From NCBI GenBank assembly GCA_027036675.1, contig JALWDW010000019.1, forward strand, positions 1 to 38,516: a stretch of DNA of 38,516 nucleotides, read 5' to 3'. The position numbers and the translations under genes were made by a program. The DNA is from Candidatus Dojkabacteria bacterium. GTDB lineage: Bacteria > Patescibacteriota > Dojkabacteria > SC72 > JAHDCA01. The notes beneath the pieces were generated by a model that was not told the DNA's origin, did not search any database, and saw only the letters and a list, made by a program, of their open reading frames with translations. Positions 16,982 to 25,607 of the stretch are shown here, piece by piece; positions within the stretch are counted from its first letter, which is position 1; each line of letters begins with the position of its first letter.

Positions 16982-18106
16982 ATGACTGACAAAAAGAAAG
17001 ATACATCATTTAATGTGGAATTACCGACTCTGGAGGAATTTCTTGAGGCTGGAGCTCATTTTGGTCACAGGACAAGTCGCTGGAATCCGAAAATGAAAAA
17101 ATATATCTACACATCCCGCGATGGCGTACACATCATCGACACTATCACTACCCTAAAGCAACTTAACAAAGCTTTGCCGGTAATACGCGAAGCCGCCGAG
17201 AAATCCTCCGTATTGATCGTAGGTACAAAAGGGCAGGCTGCGACATTGGTCGAGAAAGTCGCCAAAGAAACCGGCGCATTTTATGTCACCAACAGGTGGC
17301 CCGGCGGGTTGTTTACCAACTTCGAGGAAATCAAGAAAAGTGTGAGCAAATTGATCCGTATGGAGGAGCAACTGGCATCCGGTGCGGAAGGTCTTGTCAA
17401 AAAAGAAGCGATAATGCTCGAGCGCGAAATCCAGAGGCTCAACAAAATTTACGCCGGTATCAAATTCATGGAAAAATTGCCCGGCGTACTGATAGTGATT
17501 GATGCAAACTTGGAGAGTATCGCAATCCGTGAAGCTCGTAATGCTGGTGTCAAGGTTGTGGCGTTGGTCGATACGAATACGGATCCCGAATTGGTGGATT
17601 ACCCGATACCTGCAAATGATGATTCGATCCGCAGTATAGGGATGTTTCTCGAGCTTTTTGGTAAAGCGATCAAAAGAGCGAAGAAATCGTCTGCATTGAT
17701 GACGATGCGCAAGGACTATGAAGTGCGTCTTGCCAAGATGCGACAGGATTATTTGGACGCGCAGGAAAGACAAAGGATTATCGAATTGGAAGAAAAAGAA
17801 AGAATGAAAAGGATGCGTGGGGGTAGTGGCGCTCGATTGGTAAGGGTAGAACCTGGTGATAAAAATACATCTCTCAAATCCGATACACCAGGTATCGCAA
17901 CCAAGAAAGCATTCAAAAAGGTTTCCCCGCGGAAGAAGTCGGCGCAGACAGACTTGTCGAGCCTCAGTGATAGAGTATTGAAAGCTCTGAAGACCGCAGG
18001 ACTTGACGATGCGGATCGTCTCCGCTCCATGAGCGATCAAGAGCTGCTGGAAGTCAAAGGTATCGGCGCCAAAGCTGTAGAGCAAATTCGCTCAGAGCTT
18101 AAATAA
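16982..18106 (+). CDS. rpsB: 30S ribosomal protein S2 with extra HhH tail
   Basis: A 374-aa protein. The first 255 or so residues are a standard uS2: [22 protein letters not shown] near the start, FVTNRWPGG-type phrase ([14 protein letters not shown]) and [20 protein letters not shown]2 is usually 230-260 aa. The extra part is a basic linker (about 280-325) and a compact C-terminal module (328-374) with [16 protein letters not shown] and [15 protein letters not shown]. This closely resembles the helix-hairpin-helix of the RNA polymerase alpha C-terminal domain. The tail could contact rRNA, nucleic acid or a partner. It is the first gene of rpsB-tsf-frr-rseP and has its own promoter; no Shine-Dalgarno sequence is evident. 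Confidence 0.95.
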   Translation: MTDKKKDTSFNVELPTLEEFLEAGAHFGHRTSRWNPKMKKYIYTSRDGVHIIDTITTLKQLNKALPVIREAAEKSSVLIVGTKGQAATLVEKVAKETGAFYVTNRWPGGLFTNFEEIKKSVSKLIRMEEQLASGAEGLVKKEAIMLEREIQRLNKIYAGIKFMEKLPGVLIVIDANLESIAIREARNAGVKVVALVDTNTDPELVDYPIPANDDSIRSIGMFLELFGKAIKRAKKSSALMTMRKDYEVRLAKMRQDYLDAQERQRIIELEEKERMKRMRGGSGARLVRVEPGDKNTSLKSDTPGIATKKAFKKVSPRKKSAQTDLSSLSDRVLKALKTAGLDDADRLRSMSDQELLEVKGIGAKAVEQIRSELK

Positions 18107-18128
18107 TTTATTCAATAATCATCAAATC

Positions 18129-18845
18129 ATGAAAGTAGATCAAAAAGATATTGTAGAACTGAGGAAAAGAACCTCGGCTGGATTCGCTTTGTGCAAAGAG
18201 GCTCTGGAGGCAAGCGAAGGCGACATGCAAAAAGCCATCGCATATATCAACGAAAAAAGTGATGTGGTAGGCAGAATTTATCAGTTGACCGGTGCGAAGA
18301 TAGGACTGATCAAGCTTGCTTTGGAGGATGCCGACGGCGACTACGAAAAGGCTATCGAGATTATCAATGAAAGAGGCTGGGCCGAAGATACCGTGGATTG
18401 TGCCACCGGTAAGGAAGGAACGTTCGGAGTATATGTCCATGGTACCGATCGTAAGACTGTGGCCATCGTAGAATTGATCTGTCAGACCGACTTTGTGGCT
18501 AAAAACGAGAAGTTTATCGAGTTCGCGGATGAGTTGGCCAAGCAAGCGGCCGCTATGAAACCGAAATATGCTACGGTGGATTCGATCCCTGAGGATGTCT
18601 TGGAGGAGCAAAAAGAATTGTTTAGGCGTGAGCTGAAAGAAGAAGGCAAGCCCGAAGAGATGTGGGACAAGATCATGGAAGGGAAGTTGAGGAAGTTTTA
18701 TTCGGAAAAAGTTCTATTAAATCAAAAATGGTTCAAAGATGAGAGCAAGACGATGCAGGACTTGCTGGATGAAAACGTCCTGAGTATGGGCGAACCGATC
18801 ACCGTATCCAGAGTGGTGGTGATGGAATTGGGGAAAGGAGTGTAA
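18129..18845 (+). CDS. tsf: elongation factor Ts with tandem UBA-like modules
   Basis: A 238-aa nucleotide exchange factor for EF-Tu. The core signature ICQTDFVAKNEKF (118-129) that engages EF-Tu is intact. The N-terminus contains two UBA-like three-helix units. The first (about 7-45) has the usual RTSAGFALCKEALEASEGD. The second (about 48-86) aligns with it: LTGAKIGLIKLALEDADGD, then KAI..INE in both. Standard EF-Ts has only one. The rest is compact, with a single clear core. It follows rpsB by 22 nt, as in most bacteria. The start lies directly before the first UBA module and has no clear Shine-Dalgarno sequence. Confidence 0.95.
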   Translation: MKVDQKDIVELRKRTSAGFALCKEALEASEGDMQKAIAYINEKSDVVGRIYQLTGAKIGLIKLALEDADGDYEKAIEIINERGWAEDTVDCATGKEGTFGVYVHGTDRKTVAIVELICQTDFVAKNEKFIEFADELAKQAAAMKPKYATVDSIPEDVLEEQKELFRRELKEEGKPEEMWDKIMEGKLRKFYSEKVLLNQKWFKDESKTMQDLLDENVLSMGEPITVSRVVVMELGKGV

Positions 18846-18851
18846 TCAGCG

Positions 18852-19400
18852 ATGCCTGATATTGAAACACTGAAAAAAGAACTCGACAAGACGATAGAGC
18901 ATTTGCGACACGAGTTGTCGCAGATACGCACCGGGCGTGCAACGGCGGAGTTGGTGGATGGCGTCAAGGTCAAGGCTTACGAAACCGAAACACCGATCAC
19001 CAGTTTGGCATCGGTGACTGTGGAGGATATCAGGACATTGGCGATAGAGCCGTGGGACAAGAGCATTGTGGAGAATATCGCATCGGCTGTTTCTAACTCG
19101 GGTATGGGGTTTGGTGTACGGATTGACGGCCATGTGGTGCGAGCAACCGTTCCCGAGTTGACTACGGAAAGACGGATGGAATATGTCAAAGTGATGAAGG
19201 AGAGAGTGGAAGAGGCACGCAAAGCGATACGCGGGCATAGAAGAACCTTCATGAAACACGTCGATGATCAGGTCAAAGACGGTGGATCTGAGGAGGAGGG
19301 TAAGCGTCTGAAAGAGCGAGCGGAGAAAATAGTAAAAGACGTGGACAATGAGATCGCTCAAATGCGAAAGACCAAGGAGGAATCTCTTATGGAGATGTAA
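18852..19400 (+). CDS. frr: ribosome recycling factor
   Basis: A 182-aa protein that with EF-G splits post-termination ribosomes. Family phrases are present: IRTGRATAELVDGVKV in the first helix of the three-helix bundle, TLAIEPWDKSIVENI in the beta domain and VPELTTERRMEYVKVMKE in the second helix. Length is normal (about 185 aa). AAGGAG at 18835-18840 lies 11 nt before the ATG, inside the end of tsf, so this is one of the few genes here with a clear Shine-Dalgarno sequence. pyrH, normally between tsf and frr, is absent. Confidence 0.95.
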   Translation: MPDIETLKKELDKTIEHLRHELSQIRTGRATAELVDGVKVKAYETETPITSLASVTVEDIRTLAIEPWDKSIVENIASAVSNSGMGFGVRIDGHVVRATVPELTTERRMEYVKVMKERVEEARKAIRGHRRTFMKHVDDQVKDGGSEEEGKRLKERAEKIVKDVDNEIAQMRKTKEESLMEM

Positions 19401-19471
19401 AGCGTCGCGTCAACGTTGTTAGATCTATAAGTTTGTTTTTATTTAACCTTTTATCTGTGTAATTCACTCCG

Positions 19472-20725
19472 ATGGATGTGCATACTGTCTTCAAAATCCT
19501 CTTGATAGTACCGATATTCGGGTTTTTGATAGGTATACATGAGTTCGGCCACTTTTTACTTGCCAAACTCAACGGCATACGAGTCGACGAATTCTCCATA
19601 GGCATGGGGCCTACGTTGATCAAGAAAAAGATCGGTGAGACGACATATATGTTAAAGCTTTTTTGGATAGGAGGTTTTGTCTCGATCTTGGGTGAAGATC
19701 CCACCCCTCCAAGGCTGGTAGACGATTCCGGTCGGAAGTTGCCGTTGGATGAAATGACAAAATTGTATAAACAGGGTGTATTGAAGAATGAACTGGATGA
19801 GAATGCTTACCGGAAGATGGCGAGATATTTCCAATCTTTGACCGATAAGCGGAGTTTCTTGAACAAGAGCGGGTGGCGGAAAATCACGGTACTCCTGGCC
19901 GGAGTTTTTATGAATTTCATGACGGCGGTGGTCATATATTATTTCTTGCTGGCAAGTGCCGGTTTTGTGTATGCTTTGCCGTCGATCATGGTACCGGACT
20001 ACCAGCCGTGGTTTGGAGAGAAATACTCCAAGGGTGTACTATACGAGACTGTACCTGAAGGGAACGCAGCACAGGATGGATTGCCGGAGATAGGGTATAT
20101 CGTCGATATCGACGGCGTACCGGCAGTCAGCTTTGAAACAGTGAAAAAAACGATAAGTCAAAGCGAGGGCACGGTGCAAATACGAGTTTGCGATAGTGTC
20201 ATGCCTGAGATCGGCTGCTCGATATATGAAACACATGTCAACGATGAGTATGCTATAGGTGTCCGATTATATGCGACCGCGGACTTCATCAGGTATACCG
20301 GGGTTAATAAAGTTTTGGCCGGTTTTGAGCACCCTCTAAATTACCTCAAGCTGGCGTATCAAGGCTTCACATCAGCGTGGCATAGAGCCAGGCAGACGGG
20401 GGATTATACGGAAGTGCGAGCAAATGCGGGCGGGCCTATACTTTTGGCGCAAGTATTGACATATATGCAGACCCCACGAGAGATCTTGGAGCTTGTCGCC
20501 GCGGTAAGTCTGTCGTTGGCGGTAATGAACCTTTTGCCGATACCGGCTTTGGACGGAGGCCGTGTCCTTTTGGTACTGATCTCGATGATCATGCGACGGC
20601 CGATCAACGGTAGGGTGGAGGGATGGCTCATCAAGGGGAGTTTCGTATTGCTATTGGTACTGATGGCTGCAGTGTTTTTTAAGGATATTGTGTTTTTTGG
20701 AGATATCAAGACGTTACTTGGTTAA
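19472..20725 (+). CDS. rseP: RseP-like site-2 protease
   Basis: A 417-aa intramembrane zinc metalloprotease. The first membrane helix carries IGIHEFGHFLLAK with the HExxH motif (H23, E24, H27). The third ligand lies in NLLPIPALDGGR (N353, D361) of a later helix. A PDZ domain is recognisable at about 185-245 (VPEGNAAQDGLPEIGYIVDIDG). An extra hydrophilic segment of about 50 aa separates the first core helix and its loop from the second (about 77-130). RseP-family proteases cut membrane-bound anti-sigma factors or signal-peptide remnants; the substrate here is unknown. It follows frr by 71 nt. A possible TGTAAT element ends 8 nt before the ATG, so it may have its own start of transcription. Confidence 0.92.
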   Translation: MDVHTVFKILLIVPIFGFLIGIHEFGHFLLAKLNGIRVDEFSIGMGPTLIKKKIGETTYMLKLFWIGGFVSILGEDPTPPRLVDDSGRKLPLDEMTKLYKQGVLKNELDENAYRKMARYFQSLTDKRSFLNKSGWRKITVLLAGVFMNFMTAVVIYYFLLASAGFVYALPSIMVPDYQPWFGEKYSKGVLYETVPEGNAAQDGLPEIGYIVDIDGVPAVSFETVKKTISQSEGTVQIRVCDSVMPEIGCSIYETHVNDEYAIGVRLYATADFIRYTGVNKVLAGFEHPLNYLKLAYQGFTSAWHRARQTGDYTEVRANAGGPILLAQVLTYMQTPREILELVAAVSLSLAVMNLLPIPALDGGRVLLVLISMIMRRPINGRVEGWLIKGSFVLLLVLMAAVFFKDIVFFGDIKTLLG

Positions 20726-20741
20726 CGGATTGGTTAACGGA
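20718..20741. repeat. 12-bp perfect tandem duplication at the rseP stop
   Basis: TTGGTTAACGGA is present twice back to back (20718-20729 and 20730-20741). The first copy contains the rseP stop codon and the second puts another in-frame TAA 12 nt later. It looks like a recent small slippage duplication. GTTAAC in each copy is palindromic. Confidence 0.85.
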
Positions 20742-20773
20742 ATTGCCTGAAGTTATTAATATCCCTTGGATTC

Positions 20774-20802
20774 TTGACTTAAAAGAAAATTGTCTATATG
20801 CT
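20774..20802 (+). promoter_or_regulatory. promoter of the DUF11-like surface protein gene
   Basis: TTGACT (20774-20779), a 17-nt spacer and TATGCT (20797-20802). Predicted start near 20809, giving about 60 nt of leader before the GTG at 20871. A second -10-like TATTAT at 20842-20847 is also possible. Confidence 0.55.
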
Positions 20803-20870
20803 ATATGTGCCTATATTTGATACGTAATGTGCGGGTCAATATATTATGAATAAGTTGATGACTGCTTGAT

Positions 20871-23800
20871 GTGCAAATACATCGTCGTGTCAAAGTTTTC
20901 ATTGCGTTGATATTATTCACTTTAGTATTGGGCTTGACCAGCTTTATATTATACAAAGTTCTATCTCCCGCCCCAGTATCGGAGACGGGTTCAGGCGCAA
21001 GCAATGATGTCGTTACAGTAACTATTCCTAACCCATTTACAGACTCCTCCGGCAATGTCATCCCGTACGTGTACGCAGTGTCCAATACCGGAACGGCACC
21101 GGCATTGTATAGGATATACCTCCAATTACCAGACGGTCCGGATGTACCTCAAGAGTCAAATGAAAGAGTGCAAAAGATCGCCAATTTACCAAACTCTTTT
21201 TTGGACGGAGGAGCCAATGTACTCGGGCGGTACTATACCGGATCTGACAGAAATATAGATTATTTAATTTTTGACGATCACAATGAGGGCAACGGAGAGG
21301 CGAACGTGGATGGTACGGTGGGAATCTTAAAGTTTCGCCAAGAAGGAAGTGTCTTGAAAGGTGATCTGGAAACGACTGGTGCTCATGGGCAGCAAACTAC
21401 GGGAGGCGAAGTGATTATTGACAATGGGAATACATACCTTGTCACTATTCGATATAACACGAGGATAGTGCGACAAATACCACTGAATCGAGATGGGGAA
21501 GTAGGAGACCCGATTACGATTACACTTACGCCGCAAGGATCATCGTCATATACTCTAGGATCAGACTTTGTGTATACGGATGCGATCAATCGCATATTAA
21601 ACAATCAGGACGCTAAGAAAGCTTTTTACACGGTACGGAATGGCGACATCATGACATTTGATATACGTTCAAAGACGTTAGAGTTGGCAATCCCTGATGC
21701 ATTTTCCAATCCAGAACTTGGTGCGTGTTCCGGTGAAGCGATTATTAGGGGAAGGTATTATATTTGTGGACAACCCAATGCAAATTCTCCAATCTATGTT
21801 TATGACATTGCTGAGAAGCACCAAACCAAGATGTTTGATTCGATATCGATCGGTGTCAAAGATCTGACGTTTGGTAGTGAAACTAAGGTTACAGGGACTG
21901 GGTCATCGGAATTGCCGGAGGGTGGTGAGCATCGTGATGGTGTCAACCTTGCTGTGAATATAGGTCTGAGAGATGTCAATGAAAATGTCTTGCATGAAGT
22001 GGAAAAAGGTAAGCATATAGCTGTTGGTATTGGCGTGGCAAATAGAGGAAATAAGAAAGCTACCGGTATCACGTTGACGTATGATGTGCCGCAAGGTTTG
22101 CAAGTCGATGATATCACCACAGATATTGCCGGAAACAACCCAATGGATACGTCCAAGTGTAGTATACCTACAGGATCTACGCTCATGACATGTCATATCC
22201 CTGACAAAGACCCTAACGGTTCTTTTGGAGTATATGTGCAAACTACGGCAGTTAAGACCGGTACTTATCTGAACGTGGCCGAGGTATCGTCAACGCAAGA
22301 TGATGTAGACGAAAGCGATAATAGATCAGAAGTTGAATTGATCGTTAATAAAGAAAGTACAGGTGGTGGCCAAGAGCGACCGGTGGTATATGAACACGGT
22401 CCCGCTCCACAACCAAACTCGTGCACATATATCTATGGAATCAACTCCATCTCCGGCATATATCGGTTAGAATTTAATAGCGCATTGACAAATATAAATC
22501 CGGTACACTTGGTCAATCTACCTTCAGAATTCAGTGATGGAGCAAATGTATTAGCGACACTTCGAAATGGAGTGTTATATTTTGATGATTACAATCAATC
22601 GAAAGGATGCGATTGCGATACTGACGGTACGTATGGTTCGTATGACGTGAATACCGGTAAATTGATTGTTCGTGGTGAACATAGCCCAGGTCCCGACACT
22701 GGCCCCGATAACAATACGACAGGCGGTGTGATTGTGCGAGAGAACGGTAGGACGTATTGGTATATGTCAGAGTACAATAGCAAGAATCTTAAGCGTTGGG
22801 AACTTGGGACGGATGGAGATATCGAAGGCGGACGAAAAGTGATCAAACTTGGTGGTGATTCCGCACTGAAATTGGGGGCAGACATTGTCTACACAAATGT
22901 TATAGAGAATGGTGGGCAGAGTCATTATTACACTGCATTTGATGGTAACTTGATACGCTTTGACGCAAAGGAAGGTGGTGATATGGTCGTAGTAGATCCC
23001 CATTTTACCACATTTCAGAGTTACAATGGTCACCCGACAAGTTGTTCCGGTTTGGAGGTAGTAGATGACAATCACCTATTGTGTTCCATACAATCGGGTG
23101 GTCCCACGGCTTCCGGCAAGGTTTTCCTTTATGATATCGCTCAGAAGCAAAGCACGGAAATAACGATACCGGGGAGCGATCGTTTATGGTTCAATGACCT
23201 TGCGAGAGGTGAATCCAAGCCGGAGTTGAGTTTGACGTTGAGTACTAAAAACTCCTCTACCACGATAGGTTCCCAAATTATTATATCTGTCACTATCAAA
23301 TCTACTCAAAACGGATTTGGCGCTACAGAGGTATCATTGCTACTACCTGACTTTCTTGACTATAAATCATCGGATGGTACAGGTTGCAAAACGACCTCGG
23401 GTGGCGTGAATTGTGATGTAGATGCCGTTACCGGCAAGTCAAAAACTTTTGAGATAGTATTGACAGCTACAGCGAGCGGAACCGGTGTGATAGAAGCAAA
23501 CTTGCGAAACAATACTGAAGATTGTTCACAGACTGGAAACAAAGCGACATTGAAAGTAGCTGTTGGAAGCGAGGCTGGTACCCCTGCGCAGGTTAATATC
23601 ATCAAGACTGATACTGTAACGTACGAAGCTAGCGATACGGAGTATGCCGACGTTGCTTATACGATAACGATCAGCAATACTGGCGGAGAAAGTGCCATAT
23701 TGGATAGTGTGGTGGATGTACTGGATACTAAAGTGTTGGAGGATTGGCTCAGACAAGATACCATTGTGCCACAGGCCACATATAATGCTGGGCAGCTTAT

Positions 23801-24194
23801 ATGGGATTCTGGTGATTTGACTATAGAACCTGGTGAAGTGGTAGAGTTTAAATACACTTTGCGTGTACCTCAAGCGGATTTTGGGACGTATATCAACATA
23901 GTCACTGCCAATCCGCAAGGTATGGACAATGTAAGTGCAACAGATACGGTAACTTTGGAAGTGCACGATCAGGATGCACAGGGGACAACTGGAGGTGGTG
24001 GGAATACTCAGCAACAGCCTGGGACAGGACTGCTTGATGATTTGCGTTTAGCCGGTTCGATAGGCGCCGTGATGGTCGTCATGTCGCTGGCGTTTGTGAA
24101 ATTTGCCCAGATAGACAACGTATTGTTGTTTACATTGAGCGGACAAGCGAGGGCCAAGAGGCGAAAAGAAGAATTTGAAAAGACATTTGAGTAA
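20871..24194 (+). CDS. giant surface protein, duplicated propeller-like and DUF11-like modules
   Basis: An exported protein of 1107 aa starting with GTG. An N-terminal membrane helix (about 9-29) acts as signal anchor. A module of about 260 aa occurs twice (about 56-320 and 515-770). Both copies run in parallel: (I/V)YRI or YRLEF, NLP..F.DGANVL, (Y)LIFDDHNEGNGEANVDGT versus VLYFDDYNQSKGCDCDTDGT, TTGGE versus TTGGV, LGSDFVYT versus LGADIVYT, CSG and (V/F)(Y/L)YDIA(E/Q)K. The blade-like repeats suggest a beta-propeller. Each copy is followed by a DUF11-like CARDB/Ig domain (about 350-490 and 780-895), then a third near 905-1030. A membrane helix (about 1055-1080) and a basic 30-aa cytosolic tail close the protein. 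Adhesion is plausible but unproven. Confidence 0.82.
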   Translation: MQIHRRVKVFIALILFTLVLGLTSFILYKVLSPAPVSETGSGASNDVVTVTIPNPFTDSSGNVIPYVYAVSNTGTAPALYRIYLQLPDGPDVPQESNERVQKIANLPNSFLDGGANVLGRYYTGSDRNIDYLIFDDHNEGNGEANVDGTVGILKFRQEGSVLKGDLETTGAHGQQTTGGEVIIDNGNTYLVTIRYNTRIVRQIPLNRDGEVGDPITITLTPQGSSSYTLGSDFVYTDAINRILNNQDAKKAFYTVRNGDIMTFDIRSKTLELAIPDAFSNPELGACSGEAIIRGRYYICGQPNANSPIYVYDIAEKHQTKMFDSISIGVKDLTFGSETKVTGTGSSELPEGGEHRDGVNLAVNIGLRDVNENVLHEVEKGKHIAVGIGVANRGNKKATGITLTYDVPQGLQVDDITTDIAGNNPMDTSKCSIPTGSTLMTCHIPDKDPNGSFGVYVQTTAVKTGTYLNVAEVSSTQDDVDESDNRSEVELIVNKESTGGGQERPVVYEHGPAPQPNSCTYIYGINSISGIYRLEFNSALTNINPVHLVNLPSEFSDGANVLATLRNGVLYFDDYNQSKGCDCDTDGTYGSYDVNTGKLIVRGEHSPGPDTGPDNNTTGGVIVRENGRTYWYMSEYNSKNLKRWELGTDGDIEGGRKVIKLGGDSALKLGADIVYTNVIENGGQSHYYTAFDGNLIRFDAKEGGDMVVVDPHFTTFQSYNGHPTSCSGLEVVDDNHLLCSIQSGGPTASGKVFLYDIAQKQSTEITIPGSDRLWFNDLARGESKPELSLTLSTKNSSTTIGSQIIISVTIKSTQNGFGATEVSLLLPDFLDYKSSDGTGCKTTSGGVNCDVDAVTGKSKTFEIVLTATASGTGVIEANLRNNTEDCSQTGNKATLKVAVGSEAGTPAQVNIIKTDTVTYEASDTEYADVAYTITISNTGGESAILDSVVDVLDTKVLEDWLRQDTIVPQATYNAGQLIWDSGDLTIEPGEVVEFKYTLRVPQADFGTYINIVTANPQGMDNVSATDTVTLEVHDQDAQGTTGGGGNTQQQPGTGLLDDLRLAGSIGAVMVVMSLAFVKFAQIDNVLLFTLSGQARAKRRKEEFEKTFE

Positions 24195-24215
24195 TGCAGT
24201 GGTGGATGATATAAT
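24187..24215 (+). promoter_or_regulatory. promoter of rpsU-ybeY/pth
   Basis: TTGAGT (24187-24192), a 17-nt spacer and consensus TATAAT (24210-24215) with TG one base upstream. The -35 overlaps the last codon and stop of the surface protein gene. GAGGT (24241-24245) is a Shine-Dalgarno sequence 7 nt before the rpsU ATG. Confidence 0.78.
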
Positions 24216-24252
24216 CACGCAGTTTGATTAAATAATACATGAGGTAAAACAA

Positions 24253-24456
24253 ATGGCTGTAATCGTAAAAGCTGGCGAACATATCGATTCCGCTCTGAAA
24301 AGATTACATCGCGAAGTGATGCGAGAGGGTATCATGGCGAAGTTTCGAGAGAAGATGTACTTCGTTTCCAAGAGTTTTTACAAACGAGAAAAACGAAGGG
24401 AGTGGAAGAAGATGAAACGACGTGCAAGAGCTGCTAGACGTTGCGCGCGAAAATGA
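24253..24456 (+). CDS. rpsU: 30S ribosomal protein S21
   Basis: A 67-aa, very basic protein of the small ribosomal subunit. It shows the bS21 pattern: VIVKAGEHIDSALKRLHREV at the start, then MAKFREKMYFVSKS and an Arg/Lys-rich helix (KREKRREWKKMKRRARAARR). Length is normal. It has a clear promoter and Shine-Dalgarno sequence. The stop overlaps the start of the ybeY-pth gene (ATGA at 24453-24456), which suggests translational coupling of a ribosomal protein with two ribosome-quality enzymes. Confidence 0.95.
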   Translation: MAVIVKAGEHIDSALKRLHREVMREGIMAKFREKMYFVSKSFYKREKRREWKKMKRRARAARRCARK

Positions 24457-25520
24457 TCCGATTCATCCCGACGGTTGAACAAGGTGTCGGTGGCGAATTC
24501 TCAGATCTTTTGGACGAAGCCTCTTTGTCTATGTTATCCCAAACTTTGGAGACTGAGTTACCTGAGGCGAAACTTGGATTTCCACGGTCGGACCGCCGGT
24601 ACACAGTGAATGTCAATATCATCACAAGGGACACAATCAGACGGTTGAACAATTCTTTTCGTGGTCGGGATCAAGCGACCGATGTCCTGTCTTTTGCGAT
24701 GCATGAAGATGGCTTGCTGGGCGAATTATATATCTCACCCGAAACTCTGTATAATGACGATGAATTGGAAATATTTAGATTGATCGTGCACGGTACCTTG
24801 CATATCCTGGGGTATGAGCACGATATATCTCTGGATAAGTGGTTGGCAAGTCCTGCTAGATACAAGATAGAAATGTTTGAAATCCAAGAAGCGGTGATGA
24901 AAAGATTTGGTAAGTTGAAGAAACAAGACGGAAAGGATGCGGACCGGTCGGTATCGAACCGGACCAATCCTTTGTATATAGTCGGGCTTGGCAATCCCGG
25001 CAATGAATACGAACAAACCCCGCACAATGCCGGATTTGAAGCGGTGAACAAGTTGTACGAGCTTTTGTCTTACGATCGCAAACTGAATGTCGGTGATTGG
25101 AAATACGACAAGTATATCGACGGCGATATCGCTACTGTCCGCCAAAACGGACGGGAAATATACGTTTTGGTCAAACCGATGACATATATGAATAGGGCCG
25201 GCAAAACTGTACGTGAATTGATCAAGCGGTTTGAGTTCGACCCGACTGCCGATTTGGTGGTCGTGTACGATGATTTGGATATCCCGTTGGGGAAATATAA
25301 ATTGCAAAAAGCGAAAAAACCAAAGGCTCATAACGGTATAAACGATATTGTGTCGCAAATCGGCGCTATGGACTTTCAGCACCTGCGTATCGGTGTAGAG
25401 ACACGTGCTAGAGACCGCAAAATATCTGGCGAGGAATATGTAGTGAGAAAATTACCCGATGCAGATTGGCAAACCTTGTTGGAAACGGTACAGGAAGCGG
25501 TATCCAGGTTCGAAGTTTAA
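24453..25520 (+). CDS. YbeY-peptidyl-tRNA hydrolase fusion
   Basis: One continuous frame of 355 aa carrying two enzymes. Residues 1 to about 155 are YbeY, the single-strand-specific rRNA endonuclease, with its zinc motif HGTLHILGYEHD (H113, H117, H123) and FRGRDQATDVLSFAM. A short charged linker follows (about 157-172). Residues 174-355 are peptidyl-tRNA hydrolase: VGLGNPGNEYEQTPHNAG with N181 and the catalytic-base equivalent H191, KPMTYMNRAG, VVYDDLDIPLG and AHNGINDI. Both active sites look complete, so the product should be bifunctional. The frame extends to a TTG at 24441, but the ATG at 24453, overlapping the rpsU stop, gives a natural YbeY start. It shares the rpsU promoter. Confidence 0.93.
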   Translation: MIRFIPTVEQGVGGEFSDLLDEASLSMLSQTLETELPEAKLGFPRSDRRYTVNVNIITRDTIRRLNNSFRGRDQATDVLSFAMHEDGLLGELYISPETLYNDDELEIFRLIVHGTLHILGYEHDISLDKWLASPARYKIEMFEIQEAVMKRFGKLKKQDGKDADRSVSNRTNPLYIVGLGNPGNEYEQTPHNAGFEAVNKLYELLSYDRKLNVGDWKYDKYIDGDIATVRQNGREIYVLVKPMTYMNRAGKTVRELIKRFEFDPTADLVVVYDDLDIPLGKYKLQKAKKPKAHNGINDIVSQIGAMDFQHLRIGVETRARDRKISGEEYVVRKLPDADWQTLLETVQEAVSRFEV

Positions 25521-25607
25521 TTTCGATCGATACAAGACGGAAGCCCGATGACGTGGAGAACAGGGGCGGGCCAATATCTGTAAGTACATGTGTAAGGTGT
25601 AGGCATC

